A stretch of DNA of 64,000 nucleotides from NCBI RefSeq assembly GCF_019457535.1, contig NZ_CP080417.1:186001-250000 (forward strand), written 5' to 3'. This document shows, piece after piece, positions 56,035 through 64,000 of the stretch. The notes below the pieces were generated by a model that had not been told where the DNA came from, searched no databases, and saw only the letters and a list, made by a program, of their open reading frames with translations. How positions within the stretch are numbered: the first letter of the stretch is position 1; each line of letters opens with the position of its first letter. The translations under genes and the position numbers were made by a program. This DNA comes from Shewanella halotolerans (GTDB lineage: Bacteria > Pseudomonadota > Gammaproteobacteria > Enterobacterales > Shewanellaceae).

Positions 56035-56844
56035 TTAATAAGGCATGCTCTTTGGGGCAAAATCTGTTTGTGGTAAGCGGATCGGCTGCATCTGATATTT
56101 TTGGTAGATCTTATTCAAGCGTCCTTCCTGTAACAGCCTGACAAACAGGTGATTAAACTGGCGTACCGTCTCGCTGTCGGTAAAGGCCTTGTTGAAGGCG
56201 ACACAGTATAAAATTGCCCTTTCGGCACTGAGATAATGCAGCTGGCTCAAGCCAACCTGTTCGGCGTAGAAGCGGCCCACATCCTTGTTGACATAGTAGG
56301 CGTCGAACCTGCGTTTTTGCAGCATGCGCATCGGCAGGGCATCTCCCTGAGGATAGATGTCGGTGAGCAGGGGCGGCTGCGACAGCTGCTTGAGTTTTTC
56401 CTGTTGGCGCATGAGCGAGGTATAAGTGTTGGAGGGGCCATAGACGCCAATCACCTTACCCGCCAGCTGACTCAGGTCGGTGATCGGAAAGTCATTTAAG
56501 GTGTAGAAGCCGTATTCCGTCTGCACCAGCGGCAGAGAGAACCACATGGACTCGGCCCGCTCCCGGTTCCAACCGAGAAAGATCCCCTTAGCCTCGCCGC
56601 TGGAAAACATGTGCATTGCCCTGCGGTAGGGACGAATCGAGATGTCGCAACGCCCAGGCCATTGCAGGCAGACCGCCTGGGTGAGTTCCACCAATATCCC
56701 CTGGGCCCGGCCTCGATTGTCCTCATAACTAAAGGGGGCGAAATCGTGATAGACGATATTGAGATTGCTTGCCTTGGCCCATACGGAAAGCGGCAGCTGC
56801 AAGAGCATGATCAATGACAGTATTCTGAGTTTTGGCGAGATCAT
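56035..56844 (-). CDS. Orphan SBP_bac_3-type periplasmic binding protein
   Basis: 269 aa with a signal peptide (residues 1-24, cleavage after VWA-K). The mature protein resembles the amino-acid-type solute-binding family: LNIVYHDFAPFSYEDNRGRAQGILVELTQ, IRPYRRAMHMFSSGEAKGIF, LAGKVIGVYGPSNTY, RFDAYYVNKDVGRFYA and LLQEGRLNKIYQKY. No permease or ATPase is adjacent. Shewanella and Vibrio carry many such orphan proteins; some are sensors or have lost transport, so ligand and role are unknown. Confidence 0.85.
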   Translation of the reverse strand: MISPKLRILSLIMLLQLPLSVWAKASNLNIVYHDFAPFSYEDNRGRAQGILVELTQAVCLQWPGRCDISIRPYRRAMHMFSSGEAKGIFLGWNRERAESMWFSLPLVQTEYGFYTLNDFPITDLSQLAGKVIGVYGPSNTYTSLMRQQEKLKQLSQPPLLTDIYPQGDALPMRMLQKRRFDAYYVNKDVGRFYAEQVGLSQLHYLSAERAILYCVAFNKAFTDSETVRQFNHLFVRLLQEGRLNKIYQKYQMQPIRLPQTDFAPKSMPY

Positions 56845-56913
56845 GATGCGCGTTATACCTTTATGGCCACGACATCTATCAGTTTAGTCGCTGGGCAGGG
56901 ATCTGCGCTTGGG

Positions 56914-58626
56914 TTAAAAATGGGTCTTAACCTGGAAGCGCCACTCCCAGCTGTTCACCTCGGCGCCGCTGGTAAAGGGGAGAGTGAGATCTATGTGGGC
57001 TACGTTGCCATAGCTGGAGCGGGAGGAGTAGATGCGGGCGCCTATGCCGACGCTGCCGATGGGGCCGGAGGTTTCATTGTCTTGATCCGGGCCGCCGCTG
57101 GCCTGGCCGACATCAGTAAAGACCGCCCAGCCGAGCTCTGCCAGTTGATACAGGTTGATGTTGGGATAGTTTCTGATCTCGGCACTCAGTAACCATTGGT
57201 TGTCACCATGCTGGTAGTCGTTGGGGTATCCGCGCACGCCAGTGTTGTCGCCTATGGCGAAAGTCGCGTCCAAGTAGTTGTTTTGCGAGGTGCTTAGGCG
57301 CACCTTGGAGTAGGCGGTCCACTTGGGATTGATCTGATAGAAGTACTCGGCGGTGGCGTTGACCTTAAAGTAGTCGGGCTGGCTGGTGGCGAATACCCCT
57401 TCGCCATCCATTCTGAGCAAGATCAGCTGATCGTCGCCCTTATAGCCACGGGAGGAGTACCAGTTGACATGATAGCCCAGGGGGTTGCTGCCAGCCGTGT
57501 CCTGGGTCTCCAGGCCGAGTTTGACATAGTGTTGCCAGCCCAGGTTGAAGTCCTCGTTATAGTTGATCAGATAGACGTTATTGAGCACCTTGTAGTCGTC
57601 TTCGATAAACTGATAGGCGACCCAGGGGTAGAGGAAGTCCCTGTCCTGGGGTAGCTCGCTGGTGGGGAACTGTGGGATATTGGCGAAGCTATGTTTGTCC
57701 TGGGTTACCCCGACTATGATGCGCGAGCGCCAGTCGTCCACCTTGTTCAGGCGCCAGCCATATTGGGCGTTGGCGTACTCCACCTTATGTTCAAACTCGT
57801 TCACGTCGAAGCCGTTATGCCTGATAGTGTCGGTGCGCAGATCATCGATAAAATGGCCCGAATACATGTCTTTGGTATCCAGACGATAGAAGGGCTTAGT
57901 GAAGTCTAAGATGGTGGCCTGGCCGTCGCTGTTGTCGTAGAAGTTGGCGGTGAGGGTCGAGTGTTTCACCAGCCAGTCGGTGGGCACGCGAAAGGCCAGC
58001 TGATAGCCGGTGCGATCGGCGGTCGACTTATATTTCAGGCGGGTGCGTACCCCAAGCCCCAGCAGGTTGTCCTCTTTGATGCCGACGGAAAACTTGCTCT
58101 CGCCGCCGCTGTGACCGGCGCTGAAGGTGGGCAGCAGCGACCAGTTGTCCCAGGTTTCCACCAGTATGGTCTCGCCTTCGCCTGTCTCCTCTGCACTGGC
58201 TTCTGGGTCGCGCTGGGCAAAGTTGATCCTGGCATCGCGAATATAGGGCTCATATCGCAGGATGCGCTGGGCCTCGTCGAGATCCTTCTGCGACACCTTG
58301 TCCTTATCGTTGAAGCTGAGTTTGTTGAGTATGGTCGACTCCCGCGTGTTGATATGCAGGTAGTTGGCCCAGCGATGGATAAAGAAGGCGTCGGGAGCCG
58401 ACTCGTCGAAGATGGTGTTGCTGACCACCACTATCTTGTTGATCGACTTCTTCTGGTTGAGCTGCACCTCGTCGGCGGGGCTGCTGCCGCCCGAGTTGAG
58501 CTGCTGAGTCGATACATTTGCGTCTACCGCTTTATCTGACGCGCTTGTTAGCTGTGGCTCGGCCGCACACAGGCCGCTCGCCAATAGGCAGCCAAACAGC
58601 AGAGAGTAGCGCGCACCGGTCAGCAT
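56914..58626 (-). CDS. Omp85/BamA-like outer-membrane beta-barrel protein
   Basis: 570 aa from ATG 58626 (AAGGA 8 bp upstream; an ATG three codons earlier abuts that site). Signal peptide about 1-22 (ending LCAA). After a short linker there is one POTRA-like unit about 45-115 (KIVVVSNTIFD...KVSQKDLDEAQRILRYEPYIRDARI). A C-terminal barrel of about 16 strands follows, with the Omp85-type motif GVRGYPNDYQHGDNQWLLSAEIR and an aromatic end (WRFQVKTHF). It is shorter than BamA and not next to a secreted substrate or a TamB gene. Function unknown. Confidence 0.82.
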   Translation of the reverse strand: MLTGARYSLLFGCLLASGLCAAEPQLTSASDKAVDANVSTQQLNSGGSSPADEVQLNQKKSINKIVVVSNTIFDESAPDAFFIHRWANYLHINTRESTILNKLSFNDKDKVSQKDLDEAQRILRYEPYIRDARINFAQRDPEASAEETGEGETILVETWDNWSLLPTFSAGHSGGESKFSVGIKEDNLLGLGVRTRLKYKSTADRTGYQLAFRVPTDWLVKHSTLTANFYDNSDGQATILDFTKPFYRLDTKDMYSGHFIDDLRTDTIRHNGFDVNEFEHKVEYANAQYGWRLNKVDDWRSRIIVGVTQDKHSFANIPQFPTSELPQDRDFLYPWVAYQFIEDDYKVLNNVYLINYNEDFNLGWQHYVKLGLETQDTAGSNPLGYHVNWYSSRGYKGDDQLILLRMDGEGVFATSQPDYFKVNATAEYFYQINPKWTAYSKVRLSTSQNNYLDATFAIGDNTGVRGYPNDYQHGDNQWLLSAEIRNYPNINLYQLAELGWAVFTDVGQASGGPDQDNETSGPIGSVGIGARIYSSRSSYGNVAHIDLTLPFTSGAEVNSWEWRFQVKTHF

Positions 58627-58765
58627 AGCGATCATCCTTATCTTTGCTTTTATCGTTAAGGAGAACTCAGGGGGTTATAAGTCAGACACAATTTAATAAC
58701 ACACCCGCAACGCTAAATAGTCAAGCGGCGAAGATAAAATAAGCTGATGATTTTACTTGCGCAAA

Positions 58766-58796
58766 TCCTGATGCAGGCGCCTAGGCCGCATCAGGA
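58766..58796. repeat. Inverted repeat between two minus-strand genes
   Basis: TCCTGATGC (58766-58774) and GCATCAGGA (58788-58796) are perfectly complementary around a GC-rich 13-nt loop that can itself partly pair (GGC/GCC). It is 14 bp past the stop of the ThrE-like gene and so may mark its 3' end, though without a U-run. Confidence 0.5.
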
Positions 58797-58809
58797 CTTG
58801 GCTGATCAA

Positions 58810-60081
58810 TTAGAGGGTACGGCGCGGTGGTACGGCGACGTTGGCAAAGATGAGTCCGGCGATGAGCGACATGAAGATCAGGAAGATCTGCGTGCCTATG
58901 TGGGACTGGTTGAGCATGGTCTCGCCGAGGATAAGAGTATTGAGGCCAATATAGGTCTTACTGCCGGGTACCAAGATCACTATTCCCTGCAGCAGGGCGA
59001 TGGAGGCGGGCGACTTCATCCAGCGGGCATAGAGGTTCGAGTAGATCCCCACCGCCAGGGCGCCGAAGAAGATACCGATAGATTCTCCCAGATAGATCCC
59101 GGCCAGCATGGCGGAGAAGAAGGCGACGATACCGGCAAATATTCCCCAGGGAGAGTCTTTTAGTCTGGCCTTGAAGATGATCACCAGCGCAGTGGAGAGC
59201 AGCGGCACGGCAGACCAGATAGCCCAGCGTGGCAGAGGTTCTGGCTCGAAATAGATTGCCTCACCAAAGATGGCGTTGCCTATCACCATGCCGAAAATGG
59301 CGCCGAAATAGAGTTTAAATAGTAACATGGAGGCGTCCATGATACGCGCTGTGCCCGAGATAAGATCCCGCGCCGCCAGCTCGGCCAGCCCCAGTGTCAG
59401 TGCCAGCCCGGGGATAAAGACTATGATGCCCGAGAGGATCACCACGGGGATATTGATATAAGGGTCGAAGTAGGCGATGCCGCAGGCGGCGATGGCGCAT
59501 AAGATGGCGGCCAAGGGCTCAAGGGTCTCGGCCATGCGTTTGGAGTGCTCGGCGCGGTAGACCAGGCCATAGACCATGAAGCCGAGCAGCGCCGACCAGA
59601 AGACATCGTTCCAGCTGGTGCCCATCAACATGGCGAAGGCGCCGGCCGAACAGCCAAAGGCCAGCAGGGTCAGCAAGGGACCATAGGGATTAGGCTTATT
59701 AGCGATCTCTTCGAGTCGCTCCAGTGCCTCGGTCAGGGTGCGCTTACCAGACAGTACCTCTTCCACCAACTCGTCGGTACGGGCCAGGGAGCCCAGATCC
59801 AGCTCGCCAGGCTTAACGCGCGCCATATGGTTGTACTCCTGATCCGTATCGTGTTGCAACACAAAGGTCATGGAGGTTGGTGAGATCAGAAAGTAACCCT
59901 CGATACCTAAGACCTTAGAGATCGATTGCAGATGAGCCTCTAGACGGTAGGCAGGGGTACCAAACTTGTGCAGCGCTTTACCTAATTTTATGATAAATCT
60001 GCGTTTTTCAAGAAACTCTGCGTTATCCAATTGTACAGTCCATGATGGTGAAATCTGGGGGTGGTGCTCAAGCGAGCGCAT
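58810..60081 (-). CDS. ThrE-type threonine/serine exporter family protein
   Basis: 423 aa combining the two halves found separately as YjjP and YjjB. The N-terminal DUF1212 domain (about 25-265; LGKALHKFGTPAYRLEAHLQSISKVLGIEGYFLISPTSMTF, then helices including FIPGLALTLGLAELAARDLISGTARIMDA) is followed by a C-terminal DUF3815-like domain (about 275-420; VPGSKTYIGLNTLI). About ten membrane helices. Members export threonine and serine or, for YjjPB, succinate. Divergent from the MAPEG gene. Confidence 0.88.
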   Translation of the reverse strand: MRSLEHHPQISPSWTVQLDNAEFLEKRRFIIKLGKALHKFGTPAYRLEAHLQSISKVLGIEGYFLISPTSMTFVLQHDTDQEYNHMARVKPGELDLGSLARTDELVEEVLSGKRTLTEALERLEEIANKPNPYGPLLTLLAFGCSAGAFAMLMGTSWNDVFWSALLGFMVYGLVYRAEHSKRMAETLEPLAAILCAIAACGIAYFDPYINIPVVILSGIIVFIPGLALTLGLAELAARDLISGTARIMDASMLLFKLYFGAIFGMVIGNAIFGEAIYFEPEPLPRWAIWSAVPLLSTALVIIFKARLKDSPWGIFAGIVAFFSAMLAGIYLGESIGIFFGALAVGIYSNLYARWMKSPASIALLQGIVILVPGSKTYIGLNTLILGETMLNQSHIGTQIFLIFMSLIAGLIFANVAVPPRRTL

Positions 60082-60273
60082 CTTAACCTATCTTGTACCA
60101 AAAAGGTTAATGGCTTGGGAATTTTTTTAAATTCGGGTTAAGTTAGCCAAGGGCAGGATTTCAAGGCACTTTTCGCTGGCCTGTCCAAGCTTTCAGCTAA
60201 TAGGGCTAAAGGCTGTTATTTGCCAGGGTTGCAGTCTGGCGTGAATTAAATTGGTGTCATTAAGGATAGAGAT

Positions 60274-60669
60274 ATGTCGGTAAGCGTTTCGGGATTTTAT
60301 ATTGCTCTCACGGCCATCATGGCGGTGTTTTTCACCTATCGCGTGGTGCGCCTCAGGCGCGGACTCAAGATAGGCCTGGGCTCAGGTGGCAGCGAAGAGC
60401 TACGCCTCGCCAACCGGGTACATGCCAACCTCATCGAGAACGCCCCGATGGCGCTGCTATTGTTGCTACTCGCCGAGCTTAACGGCCTGGCGCCCGTCTA
60501 TCTGCATGCTGCAGGCACCGTTTGGCTGGTGGCGCGCATCCTACACGCCATAGGTCTGACCCAGGGGCGTGGCGGCTATCACTTCGGTCGTTTCTGGGGC
60601 GTGCTGCTCAGCTGGCTGGTGATACTGGCCCTGGCGGTGGTGAATCTGTTTTATTTCATCTTGGCATAG
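60274..60669 (+). CDS. MAPEG-family membrane protein
   Basis: 131 aa with four membrane helices: about 5-25, 55-72, 78-98 and 108-130. The MAPEG core is RVVRLRRGLKIGLGSGGSEELRLANRVHANLIENAPMALLLL, where the arginine/asparagine/glutamate set (RVHANxxENxP) is the glutathione-transferase-like signature. Bacterial members of this type are mostly uncharacterised. Monocistronic between the ThrE-like gene and ygiQ. Confidence 0.9.
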   Translation: MSVSVSGFYIALTAIMAVFFTYRVVRLRRGLKIGLGSGGSEELRLANRVHANLIENAPMALLLLLLAELNGLAPVYLHAAGTVWLVARILHAIGLTQGRGGYHFGRFWGVLLSWLVILALAVVNLFYFILA

Positions 60670-60799
60670 AAAATCGCCATTATTGCTGCTTTTTTGTTCA
60701 CGCTTAAGCAGGTTTCGCTGTTATACTCCGCCTCCTTTTAGTGGTCGCCGCTTGGCGACTACACTTACTCTTTAGTTTGAAAGTTAGGCAGTATCATAC

Positions 60800-63094
60800 A
60801 TGCAGGTCGAATCCACACTCTTTACTTATCCCAAGTATCTGGGCCGCAATGAAAAGCCGGCGCCCTTCTTGCCTATGTCGCGCAAGGAGATGGCCAAGCT
60901 GGGCTGGGATAGCTGTGACATCATTATCGTCACGGGTGACGCCTATGTAGATCATCCCAGCTTCGGGATGGCGGTGATCGGCCGTATGCTGGAGGCCCAG
61001 GGCTTCAGGGTCGGCATCATCTCTCAGCCAGATTGGTCGAGCAAAGAGGATTTCATGAAGTTGGGTAAGCCCAACCTCTACTTCGGTGTGACCGCGGGTA
61101 ACATGGATTCGATGATCAACCGCTACACCGCCGAGCGCCGTCTGCGTCATGACGATGCCTACACGGCCGGTAACGTGGGCGGTAAGCGTCCGGATCGCGC
61201 CGTGACCGTCTATACCCAGCGCTGTAAAGAAGCCTACAAGCAGGTGCCTGTGGTGATCGGCGGTATCGAGGCCAGCCTGCGCCGCATCGCCCACTATGAC
61301 TATTGGTCAGATAAGGTGCGCCGCTCGGTGATCTTAGACGCCAAGGCCGATATCTTGGTTTACGGTAACGCCGAGCGCCCGCTGGTAGAGCTGTCCCATC
61401 GTCTTGCCGCCGGTGAGAGTGTCGGTGACATCCATGATGTGCGCGGCACTACAGTGATCCGTAAAGAGCCCCTGTATGGCTGGAAGGGGATGGATTCGCG
61501 CAAGCTGGATCAGCTGCACAAGATAGACCCTATTCCTAACCCTTATGGCGCCGACGACGTGGGTTGTCAGAATCTCTCCGGCCCAAGCGACGTCAAGGTG
61601 TTCGATAACGACGCACCTAAGCCTATTTCGGTGCAGCCGCCACGACCTAAGCCTTGGGAGAAGACCTATGTCTTGCTGCCAAGCTATGAGAAGGTCGCCG
61701 GCGACAAGTATCTCTATGCCCATGCTTCGCGCATTTTGCACCAGGAGCAGAACCCGGGCTGTGCCCGTGCCCTGTTCCAGCCCCATGCCGAACGCGCCAT
61801 CTGGGTCAATCCACCGGCCTGGCCGCTCAATACCGACGAGATGGACGGTGTGTTCGACCTGGCTTACAAGCGGGTACCGCACCCCGTGTATGGCAAGGAG
61901 AAGATCCCCGCCTATGACATGATCAAGACCTCGATCAACATCATGCGTGGCTGCTTCGGCGGATGCTCCTTCTGCTCTATTACCGAGCATGAGGGCCGCA
62001 TTATCCAGAGCCGCTCGCAAGATTCGATCATCAAAGAGATCAAGGATATTCAAGACAAGGTGCCAGGATTCACCGGGGTGATCTCGGATCTCGGCGGCCC
62101 GACTGCCAACATGTACCGCCTGGGCTGTACCTCGGTGAAGGCCGAGAGTACCTGTCGCCGACTCTCCTGTGTGTTCCCCTCAATCTGTGGCCACTTAGAT
62201 ACCGACCATCAGGCGACGATCGATCTCTATCGCGCCGCTCGCGACGTGCCAGGCATCAAGAAGGTGCTTATCGCCTCGGGCGTGCGTTACGACCTGGCAA
62301 CTGAAGACCCGCGCTATGTGAAGGAGCTGGCCAGTCACCATGTGGGCGGTTACCTGAAGATCGCCCCCGAGCATACCGAAGAGGGCCCGCTGAATAAGAT
62401 GATGAAGCCGGGCATGGGCACCTATGACAAGTTCAAGGAGCTGTTCGACAAGTACTCTGCCGAGGCGGGCAAGAAGCAGTATCTGATCCCTTATTTCATC
62501 TCGGCCCACCCGGGCACCACGGATGAGGATATGGTGAATTTGGCGCTCTGGCTCAAGGGCGAGAAGTTTAAGCTGGATCAGGTGCAGAACTTCTATCCGT
62601 CGCCTATGGCTAATGCCACGACGATTTATCATACCGAGCTGAACTCGCTGAAAAACGTCAAGCACAGCAGTGAGACTGTTGAGGTACCTAAGGGCGGCCG
62701 TCAGCGTAAGCTGCACAAGGCGCTGCTGCGTTATCACGACCCGGCCGGTTGGCCGATGATCCGTGAAGCCCTGATCAAGATGGGCAAGGAACATCTTATC
62801 GGTGGCGGGGTGAACTGTCTGGTGCCGGCGGAGACCCGTCAGGAACGTCAGGGCCATCGAGCCAAGGCGACCAAGACGCCTGCGGGTAAGAAGGCGGTAA
62901 CTCGTTTTAGCGCTAACCAGTTCGATGAGCGTAAGGGTAATGGTCAAGGCAATGCTCAAGGTAAGAGCCAAGGTAAGGGCGTCTCTGGCAAGGGAAGCAC
63001 GGGCAAAGGTGGCGCGGGCAAAGCAAGTGCAGGCAAGGCTGGCAAGCGTCCAATGAAGAATGCCTGGGGCACCACGCCTAAGCATCAACGCTAA
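60800..63094 (+). CDS. ygiQ: YgiQ-type radical SAM protein (UPF0313)
   Basis: 764 aa. An N-terminal B12-binding-like region about 15-150 (FLPMSRKEMAKLGWDSCDIIIVTGDAYVDHPSFG, GGIEASLRRIAHYDYWSD). A radical SAM domain about 370-620 has the 4Fe-4S cysteines C385, C389, C392 in GCFGGCSFC, the CxxxCxxC pattern, followed by SITEHEGR. The tail (about 690-764) is low complexity, rich in Gly, Lys and Gln (GNGQGNAQGKSQGKG, GKGGAGKASAGKAGKRP) and probably disordered and nucleic-acid binding. Enzymatic product unknown. Confidence 0.94.
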   Translation: MQVESTLFTYPKYLGRNEKPAPFLPMSRKEMAKLGWDSCDIIIVTGDAYVDHPSFGMAVIGRMLEAQGFRVGIISQPDWSSKEDFMKLGKPNLYFGVTAGNMDSMINRYTAERRLRHDDAYTAGNVGGKRPDRAVTVYTQRCKEAYKQVPVVIGGIEASLRRIAHYDYWSDKVRRSVILDAKADILVYGNAERPLVELSHRLAAGESVGDIHDVRGTTVIRKEPLYGWKGMDSRKLDQLHKIDPIPNPYGADDVGCQNLSGPSDVKVFDNDAPKPISVQPPRPKPWEKTYVLLPSYEKVAGDKYLYAHASRILHQEQNPGCARALFQPHAERAIWVNPPAWPLNTDEMDGVFDLAYKRVPHPVYGKEKIPAYDMIKTSINIMRGCFGGCSFCSITEHEGRIIQSRSQDSIIKEIKDIQDKVPGFTGVISDLGGPTANMYRLGCTSVKAESTCRRLSCVFPSICGHLDTDHQATIDLYRAARDVPGIKKVLIASGVRYDLATEDPRYVKELASHHVGGYLKIAPEHTEEGPLNKMMKPGMGTYDKFKELFDKYSAEAGKKQYLIPYFISAHPGTTDEDMVNLALWLKGEKFKLDQVQNFYPSPMANATTIYHTELNSLKNVKHSSETVEVPKGGRQRKLHKALLRYHDPAGWPMIREALIKMGKEHLIGGGVNCLVPAETRQERQGHRAKATKTPAGKKAVTRFSANQFDERKGNGQGNAQGKSQGKGVSGKGSTGKGGAGKASAGKAGKRPMKNAWGTTPKHQR

Positions 63095-63116
63095 ACCATC
63101 GCTGGTCAAAACGATG

Positions 63117-63150
63117 AAAAAAGGGGAGTATCTAATGACTCCCCTTTTTT
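63117..63150 (+). terminator. Terminator after ygiQ
   Basis: AAAAAAGGGGAGT / ACTCCCCTTTTTT, a 13-bp stem with an 8-nt loop, 22 bp after the ygiQ stop and 18 bp before the next start. Confidence 0.92.
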
Positions 63151-63168
63151 ATTGCACAGGAGCTTCCA

Positions 63169-63528
63169 ATGAGTGACTCACATTGCGGCCAAAATGGTGA
63201 GGCTAAGATCGAAGGCTACAGTGACGACGGTTTTTGGCACAAGGTTAAGCAGTTTGCCAAGCAGGCCGGGCGCGAGGTGATCGACAACGCCCTGTGCCTC
63301 TATTACGCGGCTCAAAGGCCGGACACGCCCAAGTGGGCCAAGACGGTGATCTTCGGCGCCCTGGCTTATTTCATCACGCCGCTGGACGCCATACCGGATC
63401 TCACTCCCGTGGTGGGATTCTCAGATGATCTCGGCGCTTTGGCCGCGGCGCTGGCCATGGTCAGCATGTATATCGATGACAAGGTGAAGCAGCAGGCCGC
63501 TGCCAAGACCTCGGCTTGGTTCGACTGA
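63169..63528 (+). CDS. YkvA-like (DUF1232) membrane protein
   Basis: 119 aa. DUF1232 core: LYYAAQRPDTPKWAKTVIFGALAYFITPLDAIPDLTPVVGFSDDLGALAAAL (about residues 45-100), with the characteristic YFI-x-P-x-D-x-IPD motif and one or two membrane-associated helices. Function unknown across bacteria. It has AGGAG upstream and ends 2 bp from the convergent isochorismatase-family gene. Confidence 0.92.
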   Translation: MSDSHCGQNGEAKIEGYSDDGFWHKVKQFAKQAGREVIDNALCLYYAAQRPDTPKWAKTVIFGALAYFITPLDAIPDLTPVVGFSDDLGALAAALAMVSMYIDDKVKQQAAAKTSAWFD

Positions 63529-63529
63529 G

Positions 63530-64000
63530 CTAGCCTGCCAGTTTGGCCTCGACTAACCACTGATCTAGGCTGACCGCCTTGGCGCCACCAAAGCTCAACG
63601 AGATGAGGTTCGCCGCCACCAGCTGCTCGCCGCTTAGATCCTGACTCTCCCAAGAGAGACTCGGGGCGGCAATGGCATCACTTATCACCTCGCACTCGAA
63701 GCCTGCCTTGACGGCGCTGCGACACAGAGTCTGCACACAGGCCTGGGCCATGGCGCCGACGACCACTAGCTTGTCTATGCCCAGCTCGATCAATGTCTGA
63801 GACAGAGCTGTGTCGATGAAGCTGTCCACATGATGCTTGATGATGACGGGTTCATTGCCCTTTGGCGCGACCATGTCGGCGATCTCCACGCCCTGGGTGC
63901 CTGCCTGGAAGAAGCTCGCCTCGGGATCCTTGAAGATATGCTGCACATGGATCACCGGCAGTTGATTGATGCGAAAATGATGGAGCAGCTTGGCCGCATT
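63530..64000 (-). CDS. Isochorismatase-family cysteine hydrolase, N-terminus beyond window
   Basis: The frame is open from the window end; 156 codons are visible. The first residues read AAKLLHHFRINQLPVIHVQHIF, so the GTG at 63955 is internal. Family features: PVIHVQH strand, GNEPVIIKHHVDSFIDTALSQTLIELGIDKLVVVGAMAQACVQTL, which has the conserved Lys (KHH) and a Cys in the loop where these hydrolases carry the nucleophile (AQACV; the classic motif is xxxCV). The catalytic Asp lies outside the window. Substrate unknown; relatives hydrolyse nicotinamide and similar amides. Confidence 0.88.
   Translation of the reverse strand, partial: NAAKLLHHFRINQLPVIHVQHIFKDPEASFFQAGTQGVEIADMVAPKGNEPVIIKHHVDSFIDTALSQTLIELGIDKLVVVGAMAQACVQTLCRSAVKAGFECEVISDAIAAPSLSWESQDLSGEQLVAANLISLSFGGAKAVSLDQWLVEAKLAG

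Noticed and set aside
62195..63109. 304-aa minus-strand ORF opposite ygiQ
   Set aside because: Long only because the GC-rich ygiQ coding strand leaves its complement free of stops; the sequence is repetitive Leu/Thr/Arg without domains.

Overview
The window is a stretch of gammaproteobacterial chromosome that I would assign to the genus Shewanella. The grounds are the gene order (spc/alpha ribosomal operons, ccm cluster with a small cytochrome c5, rrn operon, cinA-ppc, argE/argCBFGH, mrcA/pilMNOPQ, aroKB-damX-dam, rpe-gph-trpS, lpoA/rsmI, rnpB, ygiQ) and protein sequences close to the Shewanella versions I remember. The species cannot be fixed from the sequence alone. Almost everything is core genome. 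I see no transposase, integrase, prophage, CRISPR array or defence island.

Layout. Bases 1-5900 hold the end of the spc operon (rplR, cut by the window edge, to rpmJ) and the alpha operon (rpsM-rpsK-rpsD-rpoA-rplQ), with an S4-type pseudoknot leader in front of rpsM. Bases 5940-15990 hold an orphan periplasmic binding protein and the cytochrome c maturation genes. These form one minus-strand operon (ccmABCDE), the monohaem cytochrome gene scyA, a separate minus-strand ccmI, and a plus-strand ccmF-ccmG-ccmH-tlpA-like operon. Bases 15999-21573 are a complete rrn operon: two promoters, boxA, 16S, a tRNA-less spacer, 23S, 5S, tRNA-Asp and a terminator.

Bases 21684-33993 carry a signal-peptide-bearing Hcp-fold protein, cinA, a DUF1439 lipoprotein gene with ppc, and the arginine biosynthesis genes (argE divergent from argCBFGH, with a tandem ARG-box-like operator between). 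Bases 34107-41780 hold mrcA (PBP1A), divergent from the type IV pilus assembly operon pilMNOPQ. Bases 41946-49200 carry aroK-aroB-damX-dam and rpe-gph-trpS. The two halves are separated by a small minus-strand pair of membrane-protein genes, one of them a 57-codon DUF2970 gene.

Bases 49226-64000 hold a LysR regulator divergent from an EamA transporter across a 23-bp perfect palindrome; the dolP-diaA-yraN-lpoA set divergent from rsmI; rnpB; a second orphan periplasmic binding protein; an Omp85-like outer-membrane protein; a ThrE-type exporter; a MAPEG protein; a YgiQ-type radical SAM protein; a YkvA-like protein; and an isochorismatase-family gene cut by the window end.

How the genes work together: the left half makes translation machinery and the apparatus that attaches haem to c-type cytochromes, of which Shewanella uses many. 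The middle links anaplerotic carbon (ppc) to arginine synthesis, and wall synthesis (mrcA, and its activator lpoA farther right) to the envelope-spanning pilus machine. I found no convincing new multi-gene system. The most useful leads are the secreted orphan Hcp-fold protein, the small-gene pair between dam and rpe, the LysR/EamA palindrome, and several regulatory RNA or operator elements.
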